Of a DNA stretch of 64,000 nucleotides, positions 56,112 to 64,000 are shown in pieces (positions within the stretch are counted from its first letter, which is position 1; each line of letters opens with the position of its first letter). The position numbers and the translations under genes were made by a program. Source of the DNA: Thiotrichales bacterium (GTDB lineage: Bacteria; Pseudomonadota; Gammaproteobacteria; Francisellales; CACEW01); the NCBI GenBank assembly GCA_947476405.1, contig CANJQG010000005.1, positions 30,652-94,651 on the forward strand. The letters are read 5' to 3'. The notes under the pieces were generated by a model. The model did not search any database and was not told the origin of the DNA. It worked only from the letters and a program-made list of their open reading frames with translations.

Positions 56112-56581
56112 AAAGCCCTTTTGGTAGTGAGGGTTTTTTGACAACCACCACAGATCAGCTGATTAACTGGGCGCGGACAGGATCCTTATGGCCCATGACA
56201 TTTGGTCTTGCTTGTTGTGCCGTCGAAATGATGCAGGCGGGTGCTTCGCGATATGATTTAGATCGTTTTGGGATTGTATTCCGCCCTAGTCCCCGGCAAT
56301 CTGATGTGATGATTGTCGCAGGAACTTTGTGCAATAAAATGGCGCCTGCTTTGCGTAAAGTCTATGATCAGATGAGTGATCCAAAATGGGTGATTTCGAT
56401 GGGTTCCTGTGCGAATGGCGGAGGCTATTATCATTATTCTTATTCGGTTGTCCGCGGCTGCGATCGTGTGGTGCCTGTGGATATTTATGTGCCAGGTTGT
56501 CCTCCAACTGCGGAAGCGCTGATGTATGGCATTATTCAATTGCAAAATAAAATTAACCGCAAGGAAAACTTTAAATGCTAG
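56102..56581 (+). CDS. nuoB: NADH-quinone oxidoreductase subunit B
   Basis: A 159-residue subunit carrying iron-sulfur cluster N2, with Cys in [24 protein letters not shown] and [15 protein letters not shown]. It passes electrons to ubiquinone together with NuoD. The start used is ATG 56102; an earlier in-frame start would add seven residues. Confidence 0.95.
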   Translation: MGIKSPFGSEGFLTTTTDQLINWARTGSLWPMTFGLACCAVEMMQAGASRYDLDRFGIVFRPSPRQSDVMIVAGTLCNKMAPALRKVYDQMSDPKWVISMGSCANGGGYYHYSYSVVRGCDRVVPVDIYVPGCPPTAEALMYGIIQLQNKINRKENFKC

Positions 56582-57219
56582 AGGCCTTAAAAACAACCCT
56601 CAGTGCGTGTTTGCCTGACCTGGTGAATTTACAGATTGAGCTGGACGAGTTGACACTTGTTGTCAAGGCCGAAAACTTGTTGGGCTTGGCTAAAATCTTA
56701 CGTGATGAATTTGAATTTGATCAATTGCTCGATGTTGCCGGTGTTGATTATTTTAGCTTTGGTGATGTGGAGTGGGATACTGAAAATGGAACCTCCACTG
56801 GATTTTCGCGAGGCGTGAATCACAGTGTACATCCTGCACATTCAGGTTCGCGCTTTGCTGTGGCCTATCATCTGCTTTCCTATTCTAAAAATATACGGAT
56901 TCGATTGAAGAGTTTTTTAGATAATGATTGGCCTGAAGTGGCCTCAGTGGTATCGATTTGGCCTTCAGCAAATTGGTTTGAACGTGAAGCGTTTGATTTA
57001 TTTGGTATTATTTTTAGAAAGCATCCTGATTTGCGGCGGCTATTGACCGATTATGGTTTTATCGGCCATCCTTTCCGTAAAGATTTTCCGCTGATTGGTG
57101 AGGTAGAAGTGCGTTACGATGCAGCTGCAAAGCGCGTGATTTATGAGCCAGTTGAAATTGAGCCCCGTATTTTAGTGCCTAAAGTGATTCGGCATGATAA
57201 TCGTTATTTAGAAGGATAG
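56575..57219 (+). CDS. nuoC: NADH-quinone oxidoreductase subunit C
   Basis: A 214-residue peripheral-arm subunit. [40 protein letters not shown] and [20 protein letters not shown] are diagnostic. It overlaps nuoB by seven bases. Separate from nuoD, unlike the fused form of E. coli. Confidence 0.95.
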   Translation: MLEALKTTLSACLPDLVNLQIELDELTLVVKAENLLGLAKILRDEFEFDQLLDVAGVDYFSFGDVEWDTENGTSTGFSRGVNHSVHPAHSGSRFAVAYHLLSYSKNIRIRLKSFLDNDWPEVASVVSIWPSANWFEREAFDLFGIIFRKHPDLRRLLTDYGFIGHPFRKDFPLIGEVEVRYDAAAKRVIYEPVEIEPRILVPKVIRHDNRYLEG

Positions 57220-57224
57220 GGACG

Positions 57225-58481
57225 ATGAGCAGTGAATTTAAAAACTACACGTTGAATTTTGGTCCGCAGCATCCTTCAGCGCATGGCGTTTTACGCTTGG
57301 TCCTTGAATTAGATGGCGAGACCGTCGTGCGTGCAGATCCGCATGTGGGCTTATTGCATCGCGGTACTGAGAAATTAGCGGAAAGTAAGCCTTTTAATCA
57401 AAGTATTGGTTACATGGATCGCTTAGATTATGTCTCAATGATGTGTAATGAGCATGCTTATGTGATGGCAATTGAAAAATTGCTTGGGATCCAAGCGCCA
57501 TTGAGAGCGCAATATATTCGCGTGATGTTTGCTGAAATTACAAGAATTTTAAATCATTTATTATGGATTGCCTGTAACTCGTTAGATTTAGGTGGAATGA
57601 GTGTTTTTTTATATGCTTTTCGTGAGCGTGAAGATTTGATGGATTGCTATGAGTCGGTTTCGGGTGCGAGAATGCACGCTGCTTATTTCAGGCCGGGTGG
57701 TGTATATCGCGATTTGCCTAGCATGATGTCGCAATATCAAGTGTCTCCTTTTAGAAGTCCGAAAGAGTGTGAGGCCTTGAATGCAAATCGTCAGCAGTCT
57801 TTGCTGGATTTTATTTTAGATTTTACAAAGCGTTTTCCGGGGTGCGTCGATGAGTATGAAACTTTACTCACTGATAATCGAATTTGGAAACAACGTACTG
57901 TTGGGATTGGTGTTGTATCGCCTGAAAGAGCGATAGCGCTGGGTTTTACCGGCCCTATGTTGCGTGGGTCGGGCGTGGAATGGGATTTGCGTAAAAAGCA
58001 GCCCTATGAAGTCTATGACAAGCTGAACTTTCAAATTCCAGTTGGAAAAACAGGCGATTGTTATGATCGATATCTCGTGCGCGTAGCGGAGATGCGGGAA
58101 TCTACAAAAATCGTGCGTCAATGTGCAGAATGGCTGAAAGCGAATCCTGGCGAAGTGATGCTGGCTGATCATAAAGTTGCCCCTCCAGCACGTGAACAGA
58201 TGAAAGTAGGTATGGAATCAATGATTCATCATTTTAAACTTTTTACAGAGGGCTATTGCGTTCCTGAAGGAGAAGTCTATGTTGGCACTGAGCATCCAAA
58301 AGGCGAATTTGGAGTTTATTTGATTTCAGATGGCAGTAATAAGCCCTATCGCCTTAAGGTGAGGGCGCCAGATTTTGCACATTTGGCCGCAATGAATGAG
58401 ATGGTTCAAGGACATATGCTGGGAGATGTGCCGGCGATTATTGCGACGATGGATATTGTTTTTGGGGATATTGACCGATGA
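57225..58481 (+). CDS. nuoD: NADH-quinone oxidoreductase subunit D
   Basis: A 418-residue subunit forming the quinone site with Nuo[52 protein letters not shown] and a C-terminal [16 protein letters not shown] are hallmarks. GAAGGATAGGG lies before the ATG. Confidence 0.97.
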   Translation: MSSEFKNYTLNFGPQHPSAHGVLRLVLELDGETVVRADPHVGLLHRGTEKLAESKPFNQSIGYMDRLDYVSMMCNEHAYVMAIEKLLGIQAPLRAQYIRVMFAEITRILNHLLWIACNSLDLGGMSVFLYAFREREDLMDCYESVSGARMHAAYFRPGGVYRDLPSMMSQYQVSPFRSPKECEALNANRQQSLLDFILDFTKRFPGCVDEYETLLTDNRIWKQRTVGIGVVSPERAIALGFTGPMLRGSGVEWDLRKKQPYEVYDKLNFQIPVGKTGDCYDRYLVRVAEMRESTKIVRQCAEWLKANPGEVMLADHKVAPPAREQMKVGMESMIHHFKLFTEGYCVPEGEVYVGTEHPKGEFGVYLISDGSNKPYRLKVRAPDFAHLAAMNEMVQGHMLGDVPAIIATMDIVFGDIDR

Positions 58482-58972
58482 GTACTATAGAAAAAATAAC
58501 GCTATCTAATCAGATCAAAATAGATATTGATTATTGGCTGAAAAAATTTCCTGAAACACAGCGCCAATCCGCTTTATTAGGTGCTCTCCATATCGTGCAG
58601 GATGGGCATCAAGGCTATTTGACAGATTCTTTGTTAGAAGCGGTTGCAGACTATATTGGCATTCCTAAAATTGCGGTTTTGGAAGTGGCTAGTTTTTACA
58701 TGATGTACGACTTAAAGCCCATCGGAAAGTTTAAGTTGTATGTATGTACAAATATTAGTTGTCAATTGCGTGGCTCTGATCAGATTATGCATCACCTGGA
58801 GAAAAAGCTGAAGATCCATCCTGGTGAAACCACGAAAGATGGGATGTTTACTTTGAAAGAGTTTGAGTGTCTGGGGGCTTGTACGGGCGCGCCCATGATG
58901 CAAATCAATAAAGATTATCACGAAAATCTTACTCCTGAAAAAGTAGATCAGATTCTGGCGAATTTAAAATAA
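58478..58972 (+). CDS. nuoE: NADH-quinone oxidoreductase subunit E
   Basis: A 164-residue thioredoxin-like subunit with a [2Fe-2S] cluster (Cys in [12 protein letters not shown] and [11 protein letters not shown]). It works with NuoF in NADH oxidation. It overlaps nuoD by ATGA. It is the last nuo gene here: a strong terminator follows 24 bases after the stop, and nuoF is absent from the window. Confidence 0.95.
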   Translation: MSTIEKITLSNQIKIDIDYWLKKFPETQRQSALLGALHIVQDGHQGYLTDSLLEAVADYIGIPKIAVLEVASFYMMYDLKPIGKFKLYVCTNISCQLRGSDQIMHHLEKKLKIHPGETTKDGMFTLKEFECLGACTGAPMMQINKDYHENLTPEKVDQILANLK

Positions 58973-58996
58973 TTATTTTTTCTGAGAATAGGTAAA

Positions 58997-59022
58997 AAAA
59001 AGAGACCCTAAGGTCTCTTTTT
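58997..59022. terminator. Bidirectional intrinsic terminator after nuoE
   Basis: A perfect 11-bp stem AAAAAGAGACC / GGTCTCTTTTT around the loop CTAA, with T runs at both ends as read on either strand. It should end both the nuo operon and the facing recombinase-like gene. Confidence 0.9.
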
Positions 59023-59042
59023 GACTGTCCCGCGACACGCTT

Positions 59043-59639
59043 TTAAGCGTTTTCTAGTTCAGATGAAAGTGATGTTTGCTTTTCATCAAGTTCATTGCGT
59101 TCGATCCAATCATAGAGTGTTTGAGGATGGCAATCAACCAGTTTTGCAATCGATGCTTTGCTGATAGAGAGTTCCAAATAACGCATGATTTCTTTTTTAA
59201 ATTTGTCCAATTTAAGGGAGCGATTCTTGCGGCCTTTTGGACGGCCTAAGATAATGCCATATTCCTGGCGTTTTTCGATCGCATTGCGGTTGCGTTCAGA
59301 GACAAAGTCAGCCTCAATGCGACGTGATAGTTGAACCAAGCTGTTCAAGTTGCTTTGTGGTTTTGCATGAAAAGCTAGATTATATTTTGCAAAATGAAAG
59401 TCAGTTGAATGGCTTAAAGCTTCCTGGAAAATATTCAATACAGCGGAATGGTTGGGGGCTAAGCTTAATGCATCATAAACAACAACCTGATCGCCAGACT
59501 TTGCATTCTGCAATGCAGCTTCCAGTTGGGCATTTTCTTCTAAAATTTTGAATGTGCCTAAATTATTGTTTTTTGCATAGGCTAATAATTCAGCATGTTT
59601 GATGGAATTGCCTGGTTGAAGGTAAATGTAGGTACTCAT
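59043..59639 (-). CDS. Degenerate serine-recombinase-like DNA-binding protein
   Basis: A 198-residue protein with the layout of a small resolvase/invertase: N-terminal catalytic-type domain, long E helix (ADFVSERNRNAIEKRQEYG), hinge ILGRPKGRKNRS, and C-terminal helix-turn-helix (ISKASIAKLVDCHPQTLYDW). The catalytic residues are lost: the usual YxRVS reads YIYLQPGNS, and DRLGR reads ALSLAPN. It is therefore probably a DNA-binding regulator rather than a recombinase. AAAGGAG precedes the ATG. A 16-base palindrome at its own transcription start suggests autoregulation. It sits alone between two convergent/divergent neighbours, not beside recombination sites. Confidence 0.75.
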   Translation of the reverse strand: MSTYIYLQPGNSIKHAELLAYAKNNNLGTFKILEENAQLEAALQNAKSGDQVVVYDALSLAPNHSAVLNIFQEALSHSTDFHFAKYNLAFHAKPQSNLNSLVQLSRRIEADFVSERNRNAIEKRQEYGIILGRPKGRKNRSLKLDKFKKEIMRYLELSISKASIAKLVDCHPQTLYDWIERNELDEKQTSLSSELENA

Positions 59640-59665
59640 CCTGTGCTCCTTTATATTATTTTTTT

Positions 59666-59681
59666 AGTTCAAGATTGAACT
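59666..59681. promoter_or_regulatory. 16-bp palindrome, candidate operator of the recombinase-like gene
   Basis: Perfect dyad AGTTCAA-GA-TTGAACT, two 7-base arms around a 2-base centre, located about 27 bases before the ATG and at the predicted transcription start. A two-base centre is also the geometry of serine-recombinase crossover sites, fitting a recombinase-derived regulator. Confidence 0.6.
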
Positions 59682-59688
59682 CATGCTT

Positions 59689-59716
59689 ATTCTACCGGAT
59701 TGGTGTGAAATTGCAA
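59689..59716 (-). promoter_or_regulatory. Promoter of the recombinase-like gene
   Basis: Minus-strand TTGCAA (-35) and TAGAAT (-10) spaced 16 bp, with the start expected about seven bases further, at the edge of the palindrome. Confidence 0.55.
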
Positions 59717-59831
59717 GTTTAAATGTTATTGTCATTTATTTTGGCAAATAAATTCGTTTTTATAATTAAAATAGTTGTTTTAATAGGTAAAAATGTTGCC
59801 CTCGCTAAAACAGAGAGTTGTATTGCAGTGT

Positions 59832-59861
59832 CTTCTTTTGCGTTTAAATGCGCAAAAGAAG
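59832..59861. other. Hairpin spanning the htpG stop codon
   Basis: Perfect 11-bp stem CTTCTTTTGCG / CGCAAAAGAAG with an 8-base loop that holds the htpG stop. On the minus strand no T run follows, so it is not a textbook terminator; it may protect the mRNA 3' end or affect release. Confidence 0.5.
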
Positions 59862-61700
59862 CATGTTAATCTGTTTTACAAAAGAAGCTGGATTTTTTAA
59901 TTGACCTCCCTCTGCAAGCAAGGCCTGTCCATAGAGAAATTGTGTCCAGTTTTCTACGTCGCCTTCATTGGTTTCAATCAGTAATTTTTTAATAAGAGGG
60001 TGCGTCGGATTAATTTCGAGAATGGGTTTGCTTTCCGGAAGCACCTGCCCTGCTTGGCTCATTAAGCGCTGGAGATGTAGGGATAAGCCTTGCTCATCTG
60101 CAACCAGGCAGACAGGAGAGTCTTTTAATCGCTTGGAAAGACGTACTGAAACCACTTGATCCTTCAATATTTCAGTCATTTGCTTGAGGAGGGAGTCAAA
60201 TTCAATGGACTCGTCTTCTTGTGCTTTGCTTTCTTCTGGGGTTTTGTTTAGATCGACTTCACCTTTGGTAATAGCTTGAAATTTCTTTCCTTCAAACTCA
60301 GTGAGGTAAGCCATCATCCATTCATCGATCCGATCAGAAAGTAATAAAACTTCCAGGCCCTGTTCGCGGAACATTTCCAAGTGAGGGCTATTTTGTGCCG
60401 TAATAAACTGATCTGCAATAATGTAGTAGATGACTTCCTGGCCTTCTTTCATGCGGCTTGTATAGTCTTTGAGTGAGCTGGTTTGAGTGCTTTCATTTTG
60501 AAGTGTCGTTGCAAATCGGAGAAGCTCAGCAATGTCCTTCTGATTTTGAAAGTCTTCAGTGAATCCTTCTTTCATCACAACGCCAAATTCTGACCAGAAT
60601 GTCTGATATTTTTCTGGGCTATTCGTCGCCATACTGTTTAAAGTTTGGAGAATTTTTTTAGTCAGGCCATTTTTAATTTTTTCGCTGAGTGCATTGGTCT
60701 GCAAAATTTCGCGCGAAATATTAAGGGGGAGATCGCTTGAATCAATCACCCCTTTGATAAATCTGAGATAGCCAGGGAGTAAATCTGCATTATCCATAAT
60801 AAAGACACGCTCGATGAAGAGCTTCAGGCCATTTTTGCGGTCTTGATTAAAAAGGTCAGGTGCTTTGGCGCTGGGAATGTAAAGTAGCGCTGTATAATCT
60901 TGTTTTCCTTCCACGCGATAATGAATCCATTCCAGTGGATCTTGATGATCATGGCTAATATGATGGTAAAATTCACGGTATTCAGCCTCTGAAATATCAG
61001 ATTTAGATTTTGTCCATACGGCTTGAGTACTATTGATTTGTTCAAGTTCAGTCGTCTCTTCTTTTTGTAATAAAATGGGAAAGAGAATGTGGTCTGAATA
61101 TTGATGAATAATACTTTGTAAGCGTAAGGCATTCAAATAGTTGTATGACTCCTTGCGTAAGGCAAGAATAATTTCTGTTCCACGTGCGCTGCGCGCTGTG
61201 TTTTCTATTGTAAACTCGCCATCACCTTTTGATTCCCATTTCACAGCGGAATGTTCAGAATCACCTGCTTTTCGGGTGAGGACCGTGACTTGTTCTGCCA
61301 CCATAAAAGCAGAGTAAAAACCGACCCCAAATTGGCCGATTAGGCTTAAATCTTTGTTTTGATCTCCGCTTAAGGACTCAATAAAATTTTTAGTTCCTGA
61401 TTTGGCAATGGTGCCCAGGTTTTGAATGACTTCATCATAATTCATCCCAATGCCATTGTCTTCAATGCTGAGGGTATGCGTTTTTTCATCGAAGCGTATT
61501 TTGATTTGAAGGGTGCTATCGTTTTCGTAAAGACTTGAATCCGAAAGGCTCAAAAAACGTAATTTGTCCAGTGCATCTGAGGCATTTGAGATGAGTTCAC
61601 GCAGGAAAATATCCTGATTGCTATAGAGTGAATGAATCATTAATTGTAATAATTGTTTGACTTCTGTTTGAAATCCAAGGGTTTCTACTTTTTTGCTCAT
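59844..61700 (-). CDS. htpG: Chaperone HtpG (Hsp90)
   Basis: A 618-residue Hsp90. The N-terminal ATPase contains FLRELISNASDALDKLRFLS, IEDNGIGMNYDEVIQNLGTI and GQFGVGFYSAFMVAEQVTVL; SSDLPLNISREILQ marks the middle domain. Length is normal. It begins nine bases after the MFS gene stop on the same strand. Confidence 0.97.
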   Translation of the reverse strand: MSKKVETLGFQTEVKQLLQLMIHSLYSNQDIFLRELISNASDALDKLRFLSLSDSSLYENDSTLQIKIRFDEKTHTLSIEDNGIGMNYDEVIQNLGTIAKSGTKNFIESLSGDQNKDLSLIGQFGVGFYSAFMVAEQVTVLTRKAGDSEHSAVKWESKGDGEFTIENTARSARGTEIILALRKESYNYLNALRLQSIIHQYSDHILFPILLQKEETTELEQINSTQAVWTKSKSDISEAEYREFYHHISHDHQDPLEWIHYRVEGKQDYTALLYIPSAKAPDLFNQDRKNGLKLFIERVFIMDNADLLPGYLRFIKGVIDSSDLPLNISREILQTNALSEKIKNGLTKKILQTLNSMATNSPEKYQTFWSEFGVVMKEGFTEDFQNQKDIAELLRFATTLQNESTQTSSLKDYTSRMKEGQEVIYYIIADQFITAQNSPHLEMFREQGLEVLLLSDRIDEWMMAYLTEFEGKKFQAITKGEVDLNKTPEESKAQEDESIEFDSLLKQMTEILKDQVVSVRLSKRLKDSPVCLVADEQGLSLHLQRLMSQAGQVLPESKPILEINPTHPLIKKLLIETNEGDVENWTQFLYGQALLAEGGQLKNPASFVKQINMLLLRI

Positions 61701-61709
61701 GGCGTACTC

Positions 61710-62996
61710 CTATACTTCTTCGCTGATATTTTGACAGCGGGTTTCACGAATAAACAGACTAAAAAACAAAGCAATCACAAAGGCAATAGGCAGGGCCCAC
61801 ATTGCAAACTGATAGTTTGCTGCAGGATAATCAATCCCTGTCACAAGGCTTGTTGCATGACCTTTATAGGCAAGTAAATATCCAAATAAAGGTTGGATCA
61901 GTGCACCTCCGCCCATGCACATCATGGAGACGACGCAAGTAGACGAGCTGCTGATGACGCGGGAATTACTTTCAATTACAGTGGGGTAGCTGATAATCTG
62001 TGTGCTGGTGATGATGCCCAGTAATAAAAAGTCAATCAGCAAGAACCAGAAATTATGCCAGCCTGAAATCATCACCAATAAAATCAGGCCAATAGACAAA
62101 ATGCCTCCGATTTGCATAGGTAGGCGACGGCGGCCCATCAGATCAGAAAGGATGCCAACAAGCGGAGAGCCAATCATCGTGCCAATATAAAGCATGCCTG
62201 CCACGGTGGCTGCATTGGTGATGCTCATTCCGTGGACTTGGGTCAGGTAGGGGATGCCCCAGAGTGCGCCCAGCATAAAAATGGGTAGATTCATCAACCC
62301 AGTATACAGGCCGCAGCACCAATTTTGTTTGCGTAAAATAGCCAGTTTTAAGCAGCGTAATAAGCCCGTGTCGGTATGAATTTTTTTGCGTTCCTGGGCT
62401 TGTTTTTCAAAGCCTTTTGGCACATCCCGTACAATAATAAAAATCAAGAGCATACATGCATAGCCGATCAGTCCAAGAACGAACGTGGCCTCGCGCCAAC
62501 CCGCATGATGAATCAATAAAGTTAAGGGGGTCTGTACTAAAAATCCGCCCAGCATTCCCATGGTGATAATAAAGCCACTGATGCGTGCCATATAGCGTGA
62601 ATCAAACCAATTGACGGCGATTCGGATACAGCCCAGTAAACAAAATCCGCCGCCAAAGCCCATGAGTAGGCGTAAAATCACAAGAGAGGTCAGGCTGTGC
62701 GCATCAGCCGTCAGTGCGACGCCAGTGGATGAAATCAACAAAACAAAGCAAATCACCAGTCGTGGTGAGTAGCGATCCATGATGAGTCCTGCAGGAATTA
62801 AAAATAAAAGATCAGTATAAAAATACAAACTTGCAACCAGGCCCAATTGCGTAGAGTTAAGATGAAAAGCTGAGGCAATATAGGGCCCGAAAGAGTCATA
62901 AATATTGCCTAGCGCAAATTCATAGAAAAATAAGAAAGAAGTGATGAAGATAACAAAGAAGGCTTTTAAGAGCGGCGCAGGATTATGGTTTTTCAT
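61710..62996 (-). CDS. MFS transporter
   Basis: A 428-residue, 12-helix major-facilitator carrier. LFLIPAGLIMDRYSPRLVIC is the A-like motif between TM2 and TM3, and GILSDLMGRRRLPM its counterpart in the second half. Start: ATG 62996 after AAGG; a TTG two codons... one codon earlier is less likely. Located directly upstream of htpG. Substrate cannot be predicted; such carriers are abundant in intracellular Legionellales. Confidence 0.82.
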   Translation of the reverse strand: MKNHNPAPLLKAFFVIFITSFLFFYEFALGNIYDSFGPYIASAFHLNSTQLGLVASLYFYTDLLFLIPAGLIMDRYSPRLVICFVLLISSTGVALTADAHSLTSLVILRLLMGFGGGFCLLGCIRIAVNWFDSRYMARISGFIITMGMLGGFLVQTPLTLLIHHAGWREATFVLGLIGYACMLLIFIIVRDVPKGFEKQAQERKKIHTDTGLLRCLKLAILRKQNWCCGLYTGLMNLPIFMLGALWGIPYLTQVHGMSITNAATVAGMLYIGTMIGSPLVGILSDLMGRRRLPMQIGGILSIGLILLVMISGWHNFWFLLIDFLLLGIITSTQIISYPTVIESNSRVISSSSTCVVSMMCMGGGALIQPLFGYLLAYKGHATSLVTGIDYPAANYQFAMWALPIAFVIALFFSLFIRETRCQNISEEV

Positions 62997-63189
62997 CAAG
63001 GAGCCTTATTTTCAAAAAAAACGTTATTCTAATGGATTAGAGCTGAAAAAGCAATATTTTTCTGAAAATCGCAGGGCCAGTGCCGTTTCTGGATTTATCG
63101 TTAATCATGCAAGTGTGTCAATGCGCAGATGTAGGCCCTGACCCTTCATGCATTGCTTAAAGCATGAGGATTTTGTGACAACCTGATGA

Positions 63190-63840
63190 CTATTGGCCGA
63201 ATTTATAGCTTAAGCCTAAAGCAAAAATATTTTGACTTTCAGGTTCTGGCAGGATATTCAAGACAAAGTTATAATTGTCTCCTAACACTGCTTCATATTG
63301 AAAAGTCACATCTAAATTTTGTGTCAGATCGTAGCCGATACCTATGGCTAAAACAGGAACAACGCCAGATTCACTGCCATTATTATCTGCAATAATTTCA
63401 GCAGAACCCCCGGTCGTGTTCATTGTGGTATCTTCATACATCAAGCCAGCCTTGCCAAATACATTAAAGCCACTAGAATAAACATAGGTTGCTGTAGCCA
63501 ATAATTGAATTCCCCAGTTAGAAAGCGTGGCGCTTGTCCCAGAAGGTCCCATATAAGAGCTAATATTTTCATAAGAATTTTGCCCCATGTATAAATAACC
63601 CAGCTCACCACCTAGCATTAAATGTGGATTTAAAGCGTAATCATAACCAGCAGACGCCCCTAAAATAAAATTTTGATCTGTTTGGCTGCTTGCATCCATA
63701 TTGTCTGCAGTAGGTGCGCCCGAGATAGACTAGCCGCCCATGCCACTCACATAGATTCCTGACTCAGCTTGGATATTCGCATAAGCAGAACCGGTCATTG
63801 CCAAAAAAATCGCGCTCATCATTAAAGCTTTCTTCATCAT
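63190..63840 (-). pseudogene. Outer-membrane beta-barrel protein interrupted by one amber codon
   Basis: The full frame would be 216 residues: a signal peptide (MMKKALMMSAIFLAMTGSAY), a first strand GIYVSGMGG, then TAG at codon 37 (63732-63730), and the same frame resumes without a break (SISGAPTADNMDASSQTDQN, LGASAGYDYALNPHLMLGGE, to the terminal FALGLSYKFGQ). The position would normally be Trp (TGG to TAG, one change). An AGGGA ribosome binding site precedes the ATG. It is a paralogue of the intact barrel at 33.4 kb. It is a recent pseudogene, an amber readthrough case, or a sequencing error. Confidence 0.75.
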
Positions 63841-63958
63841 TTAAATCCCTATCTTTTGAGCCTCTTGCAATATTCAGCAAGTGAGCGAATTTATTAATTC
63901 AGGGAAAGTAAAAATAATCAAAAAAAGAGGGCTGAACACGGCATAATTGCTGACTTTG

Positions 63959-64000
63959 TGGTATAATTAGTTTGCGAAAACAATTTACCTAAGGAGGTCA
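63959..64000 (+). promoter_or_regulatory. Extended -10 promoter and ribosome binding site of a gene beyond the window
   Basis: TG-G-TATAAT (63959-63967) is an extended -10 element, and AAGGAGG ends at 63998. The coding region would start just past base 64000 and is not visible. Confidence 0.6.

Noticed and set aside
59043..59861. Active invertase with the palindrome as its crossover site
   Set aside because: Catalytic Ser and Arg motifs are missing and there is only one such palindrome visible; a regulator is more likely.
1..64000. tRNA or rRNA genes
   Set aside because: No cloverleaf with a GGTTCGANTCC-type T arm or rRNA signature was recognised in any intergenic region; a covariance-model search would be needed to exclude them fully.

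Overview
The window looks like a chromosomal segment of a gammaproteobacterium with a moderately low GC content. Housekeeping blocks support this: fur next to bamE, grpE-dnaK-dnaJ, recA, nuoABCDE, a ygfB-ubiH pair, lgt, an LpxL-type acyltransferase and gltA. Several genes resemble what is common in Legionellales (Coxiella/Legionella/Aquicella-like) genomes: small OmpA-like barrels, a low-complexity effector-like protein and many MFS/TDT carriers. That placement is an inference; no rRNA or other decisive marker is present.

Layout. (a) 1-2.5 kb: an HMP/thiamine-type binding protein diverging from a PBP4-type DD-carboxypeptidase. (b) 2.48-4.72 kb: four end-to-end overlapping genes: a free winged helix, an AlbA/Schlafen-ATPase regulator ending in the same winged helix, and an MNT/HEPN (MntA/HepT) toxin-antitoxin pair. 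(c) 4.7-25 kb: a large O-antigen/capsule cluster with a WbpE-like aminotransferase, Fdt/Qdt-type 3-acetamido-3,6-dideoxyhexose genes, a Wzx flippase, a candidate Wzy polymerase, five glycosyltransferases, a deacetylase-like protein, an asparagine-synthase-like amidotransferase, a TviB/TviC (WbpO/WbpP) pair for UDP-GalNAcA and a NeuD/PglD acetyltransferase. A complete single-gene IS66 element interrupts it at 13.7-15.2 kb. (d) 25-29.5 kb: ferredoxin, GT9 transferase, lgt, fur, bamE, SDR, a short DarP and Bcp. (e) 29.5-33.3 kb: glpF-glpK-glpD. (f) 33.4-38.3 kb: outer-membrane barrel, recA, Aas-like synthetase and a repeat-rich unknown gene. (g) 38.8-42.5 kb: grpE-dnaK-dnaJ behind a clear sigma-32 promoter. 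(h) 42.5-49.6 kb: lipoprotein, mltB, KfrA-like protein, a 65-residue unknown, hydrolase, gltA, yciA, ygfB, ubiH. (i) 49.7-52.2 kb: LysR, TDT carrier and a VgrG N-terminal remnant lying between two UbiH-family genes. (j) 52.4-59 kb: second UbiH-family hydroxylase, pmbA, LpxL-like gene, nuoA-E followed by a strong terminator. (k) 59-64 kb: a degenerate serine-recombinase-like DNA-binding protein, htpG, an MFS carrier and a barrel pseudogene with one in-frame amber codon; the window ends in a promoter and ribosome binding site for a gene outside it.

Working together, region (c) probably builds a repeat unit containing a 3-N-acetylated dideoxyhexose and an N-acetylgalactosaminuronic acid that may be amidated. 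The unit would be flipped by Wzx and polymerised by the Wzy candidate. No initiating polyprenyl-phosphate sugar transferase, rmlA or rmlB lies in the window, so those must be elsewhere. The most unusual items are the AlbA-MNT-HEPN operon, the repeat-rich gene at 37.4-38.3 kb, the 65-residue gene at 44.9 kb and the catalytically degenerate recombinase with a palindrome at its own transcription start.
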